Of a stretch of 64,000 nt of DNA, positions 52,587 through 64,000 are shown piece by piece. The notes under the pieces are model-generated. The model was not told the DNA's origin and made no database searches. It saw only the letters and a list, made by a program, of their open reading frames with translations. Location: positions 24,004,104 through 24,068,103 of the forward strand of contig CM033402.1 of NCBI GenBank assembly GCA_019426215.1. Direction: 5' to 3'. This DNA comes from Buddleja alternifolia (lineage: Eukaryota > Streptophyta > Magnoliopsida > Lamiales > Scrophulariaceae). The first letter of the stretch is position 1; every line of letters starts with the position of its first letter. The translations under genes and the position numbers were made by a program.

Positions 52587-55500
52587 CTATGATATTTGAT
52601 ACCCATCTTTTCAAGATGTTTGTCTAGCACCGCCTGTGCCAATGGCTTGGTCAATGGGTCAGCGACATTGTCTGCTGAGGCTATTTTCTGAACAGATATG
52701 TCCCCTCTGGAAACTATCTATCTTTTTATATGATATCTTCTCTCAATGTGTTTGGATTTGTTGTGAGACCTCGGTTCCTTTGCCTGTGCTATTGCTTCAT
52801 TGTTGTCACAATAAAGTGGCAACGGGAGCTCCACGCTTGTAACCATTTGAAGTTCTCCAACAAATTTTTTTAGCCAAACAACCTCTTTTGCTACCTCAGA
52901 GGCAGCTACATATTCAGCCTCTGTGGTGGAATCTACGGTTGTGCTTTGCTTAAAACTTTTTCAAGACATCGCTCCACCATTGAGGGTGAATATGAACCCC
53001 GATGTGGATTTTCGGTCATCAATATCTGATTGGAAATTTGAGTCGGTGTAGCCATCCACTCTTAGGTCACCACTCCCATAGATGAGAATCTTATCCTTAG
53101 TTCTTTTCAGATACTTTAGGATATTTTTCACAGCTGTCCAGTGTTCCTTGAAATCCACATCGACTAACAACGCTTACTGCATAAGCAATGCCAGGTCATG
53201 TACACAACATTGCGTACATCAAGCTACCCACTGCTGATGTATAGGGAATAATGCTCATCTCTTTTCTATCTTCCTCACTTTAAGGACACATAGTCTTTGA
53301 GAGTTTTATTCCGTGACTCATTGGCAGGAACCCTTTCTTAGAATCTTCCATCCTAAATCTCCTTAGGACCTTTTCTAAGTAAAGGGCTTGAGAAAGCCCT
53401 ATCATTCTATTTGTTCGATCTCTATATATTTACATCCCTAGAATATATGTAGCTTCTCCCAAGTCTTTCATGGAGAAAGTACTCGGAAGCCACTTCTTAA
53501 CAGTGGTAAGCATTCCTATATCACTTCGTATCAGTAATATGTCTTCTACATATAGCACAAGGAATGATATCTTGCTCCCACTAACCTTCTTATAAACACA
53601 TGGCTCATCTTCATTTTTTATGAAGTCAAATCCTTTGACTGCTTCATCAAAACGTAGATTCCAGCTATGAGATGCTTGTTTGAGTCCATAAATGGACCTT
53701 TCAAGTTTGCACACCTTATGGATTCCATCATCTGATATAAAACCTTTAGGCCGTTCCATATAGATATCCTCTTCTAGGAATCCATTCAGAAAAGCAATTT
53801 TGACATCCATTTGCCATATCTCATAATCAAGGTGAGCTGCTATTGCAAGTAGAATTCTTATAGACTTGATCATAGCTACTGGCGAAAAGGTTTCTTGATA
53901 GTCAATTCCTTCCTTTTGACTATACCCTTTTGCCACTAGCCTGACTTTATAGGTGTCAACCTTGCCATCAACACCAATCTTTCTTTTGTAAATCCTTTTA
54001 CACCCAATTGGTACAATACCATCAAGCCACTCTACAAATGCCCGGACTTGGTTTGATTGCATCGAGTCTATTTCTGTTTGCATAGCTTCATGCCATCTCG
54101 CGGCATCCACATCCACCATCGCTTGATCATATGTCGAGGGATCATCTCCTTGACCTTCCTCTAATACAGAAAAGAGTTTTGTCTCTCTCTGCAGTAGATA
54201 TACGTACCTCTCAGGTGGTTGAGGTACCCTACTTGATCTTCGCGGTTGTGGTTGTGATACAGAAGGTCTGGTTCTTACTTCCTGTGTAGATGTATCCACC
54301 GGAGTTTCGCCTTGTTCTTCAAGAATAATTCTTCTACTTGCTCCACCTTTTTGAATGAACTCATCTTCAAGAAAGTGGGCTTGTAAAGCTACAATGATCC
54401 TTTGGTCATCGTGCAGGTAAAAGAAGTATCCCATGGAATCCTTAGGATAACCAACGAAATGACCTTTTAAGGATCTAGCCTCCAATTTGTCTACTTCAGT
54501 CTTCTTGACATAAGCAGGACATCCCCAAATCTTAATGTGATTAAGACTTGGTTTCCTATTTCTCCATATCTCATATGGGGTCTCAGGAATAGACTTGGAG
54601 GGACATCTATTTAAAATGTGTACACCTGTAAGGAGCGTGTGACCCCATAGTGAAATGGGTAAGTCAGTGTAGCTAAGCATGGAACGAACCATGTCCAACA
54701 AAGTTCGATTCCTTCACTCGGCTACTCCATTCAACTGCGGAGTCACTGGAGGTGTGAGCTGTAATACTATACCATTCTCTCTGAGGTATTCATCAAACTC
54801 TGCACTCATATATTCTCTTCCTCGGTCAGATCGAAGAGCTTTTATATGTTGTCCAGTTTGATTTTCCACTAAAGCCTTGAAGTCTTTAAATTTGTCAATG
54901 GATTCAAACTTATGCTTTATCAAGTACACTAGACCATACCTAGAATGGTCATCAGTGAATGTGATAAAGTAAAGGAAACCTCCACGAGCCATTTCTCCAA
55001 ATGGTCCACACACATCGATATGCACTAAACCTAGGATTTGTGAGGCTCTTTGAAAAGTCCCTGTGAAGGGAGATCTAGCCATCTTTCCTTTGAGACAAAA
55101 CTCACAAGTAGGATAGGGATCCAATCCCAATGAACCTATTAATCCATCTTTCTCCATTTTGTGAATTTTGTGTTCACCGGCATGGCCTAGTCTAAGATGC
55201 CAAATGAATCTTTGGTTAATTTCTTGCCTACCATGTTTCCTTTGCATAGTATTTATAGAACACTCATTTTGGTCGTTAAGGTAATACAAACCATTTACTA
55301 AAGAAGCAAAGCCTACTAATTTATTACCATAATAAATGTTGCAATGTTCATCCATAAAACGGAAAGTATAACCATTCTTAACTAAAACGGTAATTGAAAC
55401 AATGTTTTTAAGCCCATTGGACAAAACCAAAATATTATTCAGGAATAGTAAATGTCCAGAATTTAAAAGTAATGAGGTAGATCCAATTCCAGTAGTTGCG

Positions 55501-55660
55501 ATGCTCTGCCCGCTGCCTACTCTTATCTTGACCTCATCAGGGCTCAGCTTCCTACTTCGTTCCACATTCTGATTCACACAACATACATGAGTATTGGCTC
55601 CTGAATCAAGAATCCAAGAAGTGGAAAAAATGGTAATAAAACAATTAGTTTAAAAAACAT
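52587..55660 (-). pseudogene. Copia pol: protease region, integrase, reverse transcriptase, RNase H
   Basis: Minus-strand order: protease/GAG-pre-integrase region (55577-54714, with HLRLGHAGEHKIHKMEKDG and FCLKGKMARSPFTG) and integrase core (FITFTDDHSRYGLVY; SDRGREYMSAEFD; TPQLNGVAE). A TGA after GVAE (about 54705) sits where the family has CGA. It continues in 54701-53430 with the integrase C-terminus and RT (GIVPIGCKRIYKRKIG; WQMDVKIAFLNGFLEEDIYM). In the catalytic motif LYVEDILLI, Glu replaces the first Asp of YVDD. After 53430 the frame breaks. RNase H remains as pieces (STSGFIFTLNGGAMS at 53170-52961). An intact enzyme is excluded by the stop, the frameshifts and the altered catalytic residue. 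Confidence 0.9.
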
Positions 55661-55689
55661 AAAGTTCTTTACCTTTCGCTCCTATGTTC

Positions 55690-56459
55690 ATATTTGGACA
55701 GTCTCTCCTCCAGTGGCCTATTTCACCACAGCATACGCACTTGTCCTCATATCTTGCCCTCTTGTTCCTCCTTCTCTGCACCTTGTTGCGAGACCCCTTG
55801 GAAGCTCCTACTTTCAGATTGTTGTTATTGTTCCTTCGTCCATCTAATGAATTAGGAACAGTGACATCAATGGGATTATTCCACTTATCTGCTCATATCT
55901 GTTTTTGAGCAACTTTGAGTTTGTCCAATAGCCCAACTTATGAACCCTCAATGTCATTCATGTTAAAATGTATGACGAAGTAGTAGAATGAATCAGGGAG
56001 TGACTGCACGATGAGGTCAACTTGGAGATGTAGGTCCATGTAGAAATCCAAAGATTTAAGCTTTTCTATCGTGGTCATCATTTTGAAAACATGCTCTCCT
56101 ACATCCTCACCTTCAGTCATCTTTGTTCGGAAGAGATCTCTTGATATAAAATATATGACGGTCTTACCACGTTCTCCAAACAGCTCATCCAAATGAAGGA
56201 TAATGTCCCTCACATCATCCATCTTATCATGGGATCTTTGCAACTCAATGCACATGGAGCTTAATATGTACACTCTTGCTCTATGGTTGTCACAGCACCA
56301 GTCCCAACGAGCTAGGCGAACTTCATCACCTTCATCTCTACTAGGGATGGGAGAATGACCAACTTCCAACACCTAGTCTATGGATTCACTGCCAAGGACC
56401 ATCCTTAACTTTGTGAGCCATTCTATGTAGTTTGGTCCAGTAAGAATAGTATTCTCCAT
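55690..56459 (-). pseudogene. Copia gag with CCHC zinc knuckle
   Basis: Starts MENTILTGPNYIEW at 56459. A stop follows after about 28 codons, then the main frame 56372-55938 (capsid helices, LQRSHDKMDDVRDI, KMTEGEDVGEHVFKMM). Another stop and frame change follow, then the knuckle CVCCGEIGHWRRDCPN near 55740-55690. It is the usual plant copia gag, upstream of protease. Confidence 0.85.
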
Positions 56460-58230
56460 CAATTTTGATAGTTTGGGAGATATTTTTGTTTTTGAGAGAG
56501 ATAAGCCAATTTATAACTGCAGAAAATAAACCAGACTTGATTAGATGATTGTAACTAAACTATAACCAAGTTAAAATCAAGGATTTCGATTTATGACTTG
56601 GCTCCCACTACATTTTTCAAGATTCACACTCCCACTGTGAAAATTGAAAGTGATCGTTGTTCGCTATTTCGTAGTGGAGATTGATTTCTTTAATCAAGGT
56701 AATGGATGGCAACCCTTTAACGATATTTGGTCCATTACTTAATTAAAGTGATGTCTAACATCATTCTATCCAATAGACGGTCCAATCTTCTTCTCCCATA
56801 ATCCATCAAAACCGCAACCCTTTAATGATATATAGGTTGTGGATTATCTAAGTTCATTCGCACTAACACCTTTTAATCTAACATTCGAATCTCATCTTGC
56901 AACCCTTTAACAATATTTGGGGTGAAATATGTTTCGATTACGGCATCTAATGCACTTTATGAAATCTCATAATTGCGTCTTAATATATGACCCCCACTTA
57001 GTGGGAAGATGCCATGTACAAATTCAATTCTTGATTTCATGAAGTTTAGTGGAGGGATCGGACGCCTAGCGCCCCTTTTAAAACTTAGTATTATTTTGTT
57101 TAGGAGAATTAATGTTCTAAACATTTAATTATGTCTCACTTTGCACATTATCATTTTTATAGCGCATGATTGGATTTTTCATGCATTTTTACATTCAATG
57201 AACATGCATCGAAAGCTATAAAACATCACATATATTCATGAGCTTTTCTAGAGGGCCCAAGCCAATGGGCCATTTCTAGTTCTTTCTATTACATAAGAAT
57301 ATTGATATCCTATACATAATTCTAAGAATAAAAATATTGAATTCAAATCCGGCCCTTACAACCCATAAAAAAGAAAATACATCCAAAAAAAAAAATCTAA
57401 GCCCATGAATAATGTCACCATCATATATACATGCTCACGATAAATAAAACAATTATGTTGATGATTAAGATAATAATTAATTAGTCCAACTAATTAATTT
57501 TTCCAATAAAAATTCAAATTTTATTCAATTTCATAATAATAAACCATCTAGTGAGAATTTATTATTTAAATAAATTAATTAGTCATAATTCTCCAAGAAT
57601 AATAAATTAACTATTTTATTTAAATAAATAATATTCAATGAAAACTAATTGGGCTCGATTTCATCAAACTTAAATCACCATCCATTGGCCCACACAAATT
57701 TAACGAGTTTGGGCCAAAACCAATTTATTGAATGTTTAATAATTTAATTAAACTAATTTGGGTTTATTTAATTAAAATCCGGGTCATCATCCTTCTGACC
57801 CCTCCGGATAATTAAAATAGCTCAAAGCCCATTTATTAAAAATTAGACCCGGAACTAACTCGACCCAACCCACCCGACTAGAGCAAAAAATCCGAGCCCA
57901 TGTGAGCCAGGGCGCACGAGCCGAAGGGTGCACGGCCGACAGTTGCAAGGGGGCCTGGTTGTGGGCGTCGGGTGGCTCACAACCACCCGATGTGCGCACG
58001 GCATGCGCACAGGCTGCACGCACGTATCACGCAATTCCCCGGGGTCGAACCTCCATTTTCTCACACAAATTGATTTTTCAATTCTACTATATCATCATGC
58101 AATAATATCCAAGAAAAACGCAGAAAAATCATGGTTTAAAATCACAAAATTCATCATATTCATCATGCTTTTCAAAAACACGAAAAACACATAAAATCAC
58201 ATATTTGATTAAATACGGAAATCAGATATT
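56460..58230 (-). other. Untranslated leader of the copia element
   Basis: No credible ORF. There is a repeated phrase, (g)caaccctttaa(c/t)gatatttgg, at about 56710, 56815 and 56900. A GC-rich patch at 57895-58045 yields long overlapping frames by composition only. It resembles the leader at 36698-37944. Confidence 0.65.
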
Positions 58231-58243
58231 GGTTTAGATACCA
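58231..58243 (-). other. Primer binding site, initiator tRNA-Met (mutated)
   Basis: The minus strand reads TGGTATCTAAACC against the canonical TGGTATCAGAGCC. It is next to the LTR at 58245. Confidence 0.82.
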
Positions 58244-58244
58244 C

Positions 58245-59846
58245 TGTTAGGTTTTGTACATAAAAACATAGCAGAAATAATATACCCACGGTAGATTTAT
58301 CTTTGATTTCACATATTCAAATCATGTTGAGAAATATGTACCTTTTTCGCGTAATTAAAATTTCTGAACCAGCCTCTTGATTCTTTTTGGAGCAGCAATA
58401 ACGTCACTGCCTCTAAATCACCACGCCGGAACTGAAAGCAAAAATCCTTTCTTTCTTCTCCTCTTAGACGACTAGAGAGATGAGAGAGAGGTGGAGAGTT
58501 TTTTTTGGAGAGAAAGTCGCAAGTGAGATTTAGGTTTAATTATTCACCAAGTAGTATATTTATACTACAACTAGAATAATTGACCCAGTCAACTAAAGGC
58601 CCGGGTGTCCATATCCTTTTTAATGCCCCTCCAGGCTTAGTCCATTTTGTGTATTTATTTAATTAATATTAATTATCCAATAAATATATCAATTAAATAA
58701 CTAACTAACACATGTTAATTCCAAAATCAATTTCACAAGGAAATTAATTAACACATTAACTTAATTAATAAGATCATCTAATGATCAATAATTAATTACG
58801 ATATCAAATACCGAAAGATCTCTCTCAAGTTTTATTCCATGATTTTTCCTTTATAATTCCTTTAAGCGCGGCTCTCTAGGTTCGTCACAAAAGGCAATTG
58901 AGAGAAAACCAAAAGGATGTGGATACCGCCTAGCCAGTCCCTTGGCTCACATCGTAGCCCAATTGCGAATAAATGTATAGAATCATTTCAAACCTTTCAC
59001 GCTGTGAATACCGTACGAGTATAAACCCTTTATTCATATATCTCAGTCAAGTGAGAGTCATGGTTTAATCAAACTCATTGGACTTGATTATATGCTCAGC
59101 TCATAATGAATCGAGGTCACTGAGTATATTTTCATGTCCAACATAAGTATCTCGAATGCTTTGGCCAAAGTCTTTGACCTCACTCATTCATGACGACATA
59201 GGATATTTAGCTCATTCACTTATGAGAGAATAAATCTCATATTGCTAATCAGTTAAGATTGCTACTTGCCCATCAAGTCACACTTCGAGGTTGACCCCAC
59301 CAACGGGTGAATTGAATCTAACTACTCTAATGACAGACTTTGATGTCACAAGCACATCTTCAACGTGATTACTCAGGTCTAAAGTTCACGCATACCTATC
59401 ACAACTTATCAGTTTTGTCATTGACTGTCATTGAGTGAAAACCCATGTGACATAACTGATGCGAGTCTAGTTCGAACACACCAATCTAACTGATGTGTCT
59501 ATGATACAAGTTCCCACTAACATATTTATAGTGTTCGACTGACACTTCCCTGTCAAAACTTATATCATATAAGTCTATGTCTAGTAATGATGTCCAGTCA
59601 ATACCCTCTTCGACTTGCGAACCAATTTAGATATTAAAGATCAAACACTTCTAGTGTCATTCTCCCTAACCCATAGGGAGTAGAATGTTCACCTTAATAT
59701 CAAAGATTAATTGTTGTTTATTTAAACCTTACAAATGCCTATAAGAAACAACATCAAAAACCTTTTATTAAATTAAGAATGTTTATATACAAACTAATGC
59801 CATATAATTCTATCCTTTTATAGCATTTGAGGGCATAACTCTAACA
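58245..59846 (-). repeat. 5' LTR of the copia element
   Basis: 1602 bp, TGTTAGGTTTTG to CATAACTCTAACA. It is uninterrupted and serves as the empty-site reference for the insertion at 50236. Confidence 0.92.
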
Positions 59847-59851
59847 GGCAG

Positions 59852-60335
59852 AACACGGATCCTGCTTTGGTTTGGGCCTTCATCTAGAGTTTGGCCCTTT
59901 TTCTTAGTCTTGGGCCTTATAAATATAAGAAGTTTATATGTCCAAATTTGGGCATATCAAATATAAATATTAGGACTATTATTAAAAAAAAATAAAAAAT
60001 GACTCTCGATCTAGCATAGATTTTTCCAAGCAGTGTAAAATGGTTAAATGAGGAGTGAGTCAAAATTCTGATTTCCAATTAGGGATGTTAACAAAATAAA
60101 CCGTATGATTTAACCCTAAATATTGAGAAATTCTTAATGGAGAACCGGACCATATCTTGGTTCATATGAATAAAGTAATTTAATTAAGTGGAGGGTTTAT
60201 CGAGGGTTCTTGTCTTTGCCTAGTTGACATCTCTCCCTTTTCCTAGGATACTTTTCTTTCACTCTCTCCTTTCATTTTCACACAAACACACATATACTCT
60301 CACTCTCTGTATTTCTCTGTGCATCCACATCCCCA
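59852..60335 (+). promoter_or_regulatory. Upstream region and 5' leader of the OCTOPUS-like gene
   Basis: Intergenic DNA followed by a pyrimidine-rich stretch (ctttcactctctcctttcat and ctctcactctctgtatttct) typical of a plant 5' UTR. Upstream ATGs at 60224 and 60319 are out of frame. The copia element ends only about 490 bp before the start codon, so it may lie in or replace the distal promoter. Confidence 0.5.
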
Positions 60336-62012
60336 ATGCCGGTCCGATCCCGTACACGAACCCGAAATCGGAGCGGGATCCCAACGGGCCGCCGCGTCTC
60401 CCCCTGTTACCGGCACCCGGACGATCCCATCTCCGGCATTTGCGCTTCATGCCTCCGCGAACGCCTTTCCGGTCTCGACGCAATCGATGCCTCTCCTCCC
60501 CAACTCCGACGCTGCAGGTCAGTAGTTTCCATATCCGAATTCGAAGCTTCCGAGCCCCGTCGCAAGTCCTGCGACGTCGTCGTCTCAGCTCGGAGCTCTC
60601 TATCCAATCTTTTCGATGTGAACGATGGATCGGATGGTGATACAAAAGTCGAATCAAAGAATGTAGTAGGGCTTTCTAGAGTCACTTACACTGTGATCGA
60701 ACCTTCTGAAAAAAAGAAAAATCAGGATGAGATTAGGTTTTCTAATAACAAATTCACAGATGATAGGGAAGCTCAAGAAGAAGAAGAAGAAGGGGAAGGG
60801 GAATTCAAAACTATGAAAGAATACATAGATCTCGAATTTCAAAGCAAGACTAAAAAATCTAAAGATTTTAGAGAAATCATCTCAGGGAATTTTTTTGGGG
60901 CAGCTTCAGTTTTCAGTAAGAAATTGCGGAAATGGAGGCAAAAGAATAATAATAATAATAAGATAAAGATGCCCAATATTAGCAGCAACGACGAAAAGAG
61001 TTGTGTTGACAGCAATGGAAACCTGAAGTCGTTTCAATTGGGGGAAAGTCATTCCGAGATTGTTGGGAGAAGATCATGTGACACAGAAGAACCACCAAGG
61101 TTTTCAATTGATGCTGGTCGGATTTCGTTCGAGGAGCCTAGGGCTTCATGGGATGGCTATATGATAGCAAGGACAATTCCAAGGCTTGCTCCAATGTTTT
61201 CTGTAGTTGAAAATGGCGTTTTGGGGAATATTAATAAGTTTGAGAATCACAGGTTGTCAGTTGATGGGCCTATGCATTCTATAATAGAAGATGAGAGTAG
61301 CTCTGGTGTTTCGGGTCATTCCAATTCAGATTCTTCATCTTCCATGAGGCGAAGTAGTTTTGATCGGTCCAGTTCTGTAAGGAGTTTTGCCAAGAAAGCC
61401 ATGAATTCTGAGGATCATGGAGCATCTCCCGCTAATGTTAAGTTGGTGATTACGGAGAAGGAGCTAAAAGATTGGCATTTGACTTCTAGTAAAGTTGATG
61501 ATAGTCTGGAAAAATTTGGAGCCATTTCGGTAAGTACTGCTTCTACTGATGGCGTTTGTAACGTGAATGCGCTGACCAAGAAGTCTGTTAGATGGCGTAA
61601 AGTATGCAATGTATTTGGTTTCAGAACCAAGGATAGTGAAAATGTAAATGAAATCGTTGCGGGAAATGTAATTGACCCCTTCATTGGTAACACCAACGAG
61701 AAGCAAGAGATGGAAGATGGTGGAAATCTAAAAGACATTACTGGTTGCAAGCTTACACGCTGTAGCAGTGTTGTCGGTTCTAGAAATGCATGTAATGTGA
61801 TGGGATCAACTTATAGAAGGAGGAGTGTTGATAATGCAGGTGAGTTTAAGCTGGAGAGAAACACGAGCACTAAATATTCTTCAACTGAACTTGGCGATGC
61901 GATATTGCCATTCTATATGACACCATTGAGAAGCACGAGGAATAGTAAGTCTGGAAAATTCAAGTTACAGAATTCACATCCCATTGCAGGTAATGTTTTG
62001 CAACTAAACTGA
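60336..62012 (+). CDS. OCTOPUS/DUF740-family protein, 558 aa, single exon
   Basis: Starts MPVRSRTRTRNRSG. The family hallmark lies at residues 21-48, CYRHPDDPISGICASCLRERLSGLD without breaks, with Cys 24, 36 and 39 and His 27. Further conserved blocks are KEYIDLEF near 160, a basic KKLRKWRQK near 195-203, RASWDGYMIARTIPRLAPMF near 268-285 and a Ser-rich region near 320-350. It ends PIAGNVLQLN. Known family members (OCTOPUS and OPS-like) are polar, membrane-associated proteins without a transmembrane span, involved in protophloem differentiation and in restraining BIN2-type kinase action. This copy is shorter than Arabidopsis OPS, so it is more likely an OPS-like paralogue. It has Glu and Asn runs from (GAA)n and (AAT)n codons. 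There is no internal stop. Function is inferred from family only. Confidence 0.9.
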   Translation: MPVRSRTRTRNRSGIPTGRRVSPCYRHPDDPISGICASCLRERLSGLDAIDASPPQLRRCRSVVSISEFEASEPRRKSCDVVVSARSSLSNLFDVNDGSDGDTKVESKNVVGLSRVTYTVIEPSEKKKNQDEIRFSNNKFTDDREAQEEEEEGEGEFKTMKEYIDLEFQSKTKKSKDFREIISGNFFGAASVFSKKLRKWRQKNNNNNKIKMPNISSNDEKSCVDSNGNLKSFQLGESHSEIVGRRSCDTEEPPRFSIDAGRISFEEPRASWDGYMIARTIPRLAPMFSVVENGVLGNINKFENHRLSVDGPMHSIIEDESSSGVSGHSNSDSSSSMRRSSFDRSSSVRSFAKKAMNSEDHGASPANVKLVITEKELKDWHLTSSKVDDSLEKFGAISVSTASTDGVCNVNALTKKSVRWRKVCNVFGFRTKDSENVNEIVAGNVIDPFIGNTNEKQEMEDGGNLKDITGCKLTRCSSVVGSRNACNVMGSTYRRRSVDNAGEFKLERNTSTKYSSTELGDAILPFYMTPLRSTRNSKSGKFKLQNSHPIAGNVLQLN

Positions 62013-63220
62013 AATGAAGGTAGACGGATATTGTTCTCTGCAAGATTATGGATTTATGAACAATATGAATGTTCTCCTTGTTTCTATGCAATGATGTAAT
62101 ACTGTCAGAAAACTGTTTGTAATGTTCTTTACTAATAACTAATGGCGAAAGTTTCGTCTTTTCTTTCTTTATTTATTTCAGTAGCCCTTATTCTTCGTAT
62201 CTTTTCTGGCTATGTGAATTGTGGGGTCTGAAAAAATAATTTCTCTTGAATTATTTTCTCTTTGTGACATGCGAGATAAATATGACGTTCTTTGTGATTT
62301 CACCCATTCGATACTAGAGACTCAACCGATCTTCATTTTGTGAGTTAATGGAAATAGCTGTCATAGAAGATTTACCATAAGTTGAAGGATGCTGGAATTT
62401 TATGGCGGCAAAACCAAAACTTCTTCATAACCACACACTTGACTGAGCTGCTTTATGTGCCATTTTTTGCCTTGAAGAAGAGTTGTGGGTCTGATGTGAG
62501 GCTGTTGGATCTTGTGAATATGATTGAGGTATATTCATTAACTGTTTTGTCTAACCAGATTTGCATTTTGGGTGTTTCTTCTTCGTTTTTTATTTTATTC
62601 CCCAACATATGGGATCTGTTATGATGTTGCAGTTATTTCTTGAGAGGCCTCGATACATTCTTATGCTCCTTTGCAATATATTGTAGAGTCCCATTTTGTT
62701 TTCTACTTCTTTTCTGGGCCATTTGTTACTGTAAGGCTCTGAACTGAATTTGCTGTGAATATGTTGCTCCATAACTTGTTTGAAGTTGGAGAATGAGGAA
62801 AACTGGTGATGCACTCAGCTACCAGTTTCTTCTCCCACCTGATGGAGTGGCTACATTGTACAGGTTTCTTTTAAAAGTGCATTTCAATATACCAATGAGC
62901 AATGAAATGCTGAAATTATTGGTCATCTGTATCCAACTTAAGTGGGCAGTTCTTCCTGTTCAGTTTATAAGTTATTCTCTAGAACTACCACTTGAGAGGC
63001 TTGTGGCTAAAGAGTGTGAAGTTAGTTTGTTAGCCCTCTCATGGAAATGAAATGCTATCCGATTAGGGACTATTTATATAACTGTGGTTGTAAGCCGCTG
63101 TATTACAGTATTATCGTTTCATTTTGTAGCATTATCGTGTACATATTTAACAAATCAAGCTCAAGTGAGTAGCGAGAAATTTTACCTACTAATGATGGAA
63201 TCCAGAGGCTAGTAATAAGC
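62013..63220 (+). other. 3' UTR and downstream spacer of the OCTOPUS-like gene
   Basis: Short frames at 62382-63050 show no recognisable domain or codon pattern and are probably non-coding. Possible 3' UTR through about 62180 (ttctttctttatttatttca). I see no other gene. Confidence 0.5.
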
Positions 63221-63228
63221 AATAGGGG

Positions 63229-63384
63229 TAGGGCTGTTCAAACGGTTAAAACCGTTCGGCAAAATCCGGAACCGAAACCGAACCATAAAGGCCCGGTTCG
63301 GTTTTTACCAACTGGATTTCGGATTTTTTCAGTTAACCGATTTTTGACCAAAAAAATTTGATTTGGCCCAGCAGATGAAAACTC

Positions 63385-63423
<39 letters not shown>

Positions 63424-63922
63424 CACAAACACACTCCATAAAACAGGGGAAAAGAACAAGGAGAGGAAAACTGGTCCATGAGAAGGAGGAGGATTGAGGG
63501 AAACGGCGGCGGGTATTGACGCCAACGGCGACGGCGAGAGACTTGAAGTATCGCGGGGTTGAAGTGTTGACTGTTGAGAGTTGAAGCTTAGGCAGAAGTT
63601 CAGACTTATGTTGAGGTTGTGTGGGCGCGACTGGGTGGGTGGGATAATTGGGTTGGGTTTTAAAACTTCATATTTTAGCCCCCTAAATTTTATAAAAATC
63701 TCACAATAATCCCCTATATTAATATAAAATTATATATAATTTATAATCATTTCGGTTTTCGGTTCGGTTTGGTTAACCAACCATGAAAATTGAAACCGAA
63801 CCGAAAACCAAAATTTTCAGAAAATCAAAATCGAAAATCTCGGTTCGGTTTCAGTTTGAATCGAAATGTCGGTTTTTGGTTCGGTTTGGTTTGATCGGTT
63901 AACCAAATCGTGAATAGCCCTA
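63229..63922. mobile_element. Small non-autonomous hAT element
   Basis: Left end TAGGGCTGTTCAAACGG, right end the reverse complement of TAGGGCTATTCACGATT. Flanks AATAGGGG (63221-63228) and AATATGGG (63923-63930) match at 7 of 8 bases. Subterminal regions are rich in CGGTTCGGTTT and its complement. A (TA)n microsatellite lies in the middle. 694 bp, no transposase. Confidence 0.85.
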
Positions 63923-63930
63923 AATATGGG

Positions 63931-64000
63931 TTTCGGCTGACGGAGCAGGAAGAAAGCTATCTATCCATGTACAAATTCCAGTCGGTCATCATCACAAATG
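63931..64000. other. Window end, nothing recognised
   Basis: 70 bp without a feature. Confidence 0.5.

Larger units (their letters stand above)
49080..59846 (-). mobile_element. Full-length Ty1/copia retrotransposon (decayed)
   Basis: LTRs are at 49080-52558 (with an insert) and 58245-59846. Flanks GGTAG (49075-49079) and GGCAG (59847-59851) match at 4 of 5 positions. The primer site, gag, pol and polypurine tract are all in the expected minus-strand order. The coding regions carry a few stops and frameshifts, so the element cannot move by itself. The LTR size (1.6 kb) and pol style suggest an Angela/Tork-type lineage, not firmly assigned. Confidence 0.92.

Noticed and set aside
57787..58194. 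Overlapping GC-rich frames on both strands
   Set aside because: GC-rich leader of the copia element. No conserved motif, and the similar leader at 37.6 kb has a different frame.
60259..60685. Minus-strand frames of 92 and 132 codons
   Set aside because: Antisense to the OCTOPUS-like coding region, which has clear family motifs.
62382..63050. Possible second gene downstream of the OCTOPUS-like gene
   Set aside because: Short frames in different phases, no recognisable domain, no convincing splice pattern.

Overview
The window is nuclear DNA of a flowering plant, most likely a eudicot. It holds a spliced cytosolic ribosomal protein gene, an OCTOPUS-family gene, and a dense set of plant-type LTR retrotransposons, L1-type LINEs, hAT elements and MITEs. 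The species cannot be fixed from sequence alone. I see no rRNA or canonical tRNA genes, no CRISPR array and no prokaryotic operon structure.

Layout. 1-1700 holds a frameshifted ORF followed by a TATA box and poly(A) signal, possibly an endogenous pararetrovirus remnant. 2087-8624 is a complete minus-strand LTR element with a tRNA-Asp primer site and only one unfamiliar 324-codon ORF (a non-autonomous, Athila-like element). A diverged solo LTR of the same family lies at 9156-10517. 10558-14975 is a three-level nest: a copia solo LTR contains a non-autonomous hAT element, which contains a second solo LTR. 15-18.6 kb is AT-rich spacer with a MITE and a tRNA-derived SINE. 18885-22630 is the six-exon gene for 40S ribosomal protein uS3 (RPS3), with a hAT element in intron 3. 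Two foldback MITEs follow at 23167-24079.

25-45.6 kb is a graveyard. It contains LINE ORF2 fragments interrupted by a copia solo LTR and by a Tat-lineage Ty3/gypsy element that has dual RNase H but no integrase. It also holds two LINE 5' ends that face each other and are both cut early in ORF2, a minus-strand copia 5' end (leader plus LTR), and a decayed plus-strand copia pol. The 3' LTR of that copia (45653-48951) carries a nested solo LTR with a perfect target duplication. 49080-59846 is a full-length minus-strand copia element whose 3' LTR was invaded by an LTR of the 2-8.6 kb family. 60336-62012 is an intact single-exon OCTOPUS/DUF740-type gene, followed by a small hAT element at 63229-63922.

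The two host genes are unrelated: one is translation machinery, the other a phloem-polarity protein family. Most of the window is nested transposon sequence whose order of insertion can be read from target-site duplications. I found no convincing new multi-gene system. The least explained items are the orphan ORF of the non-autonomous element at 5634-6608, the integrase-less Tat element with its mismatched LTRs, and the 3'-truncated LINE pair.
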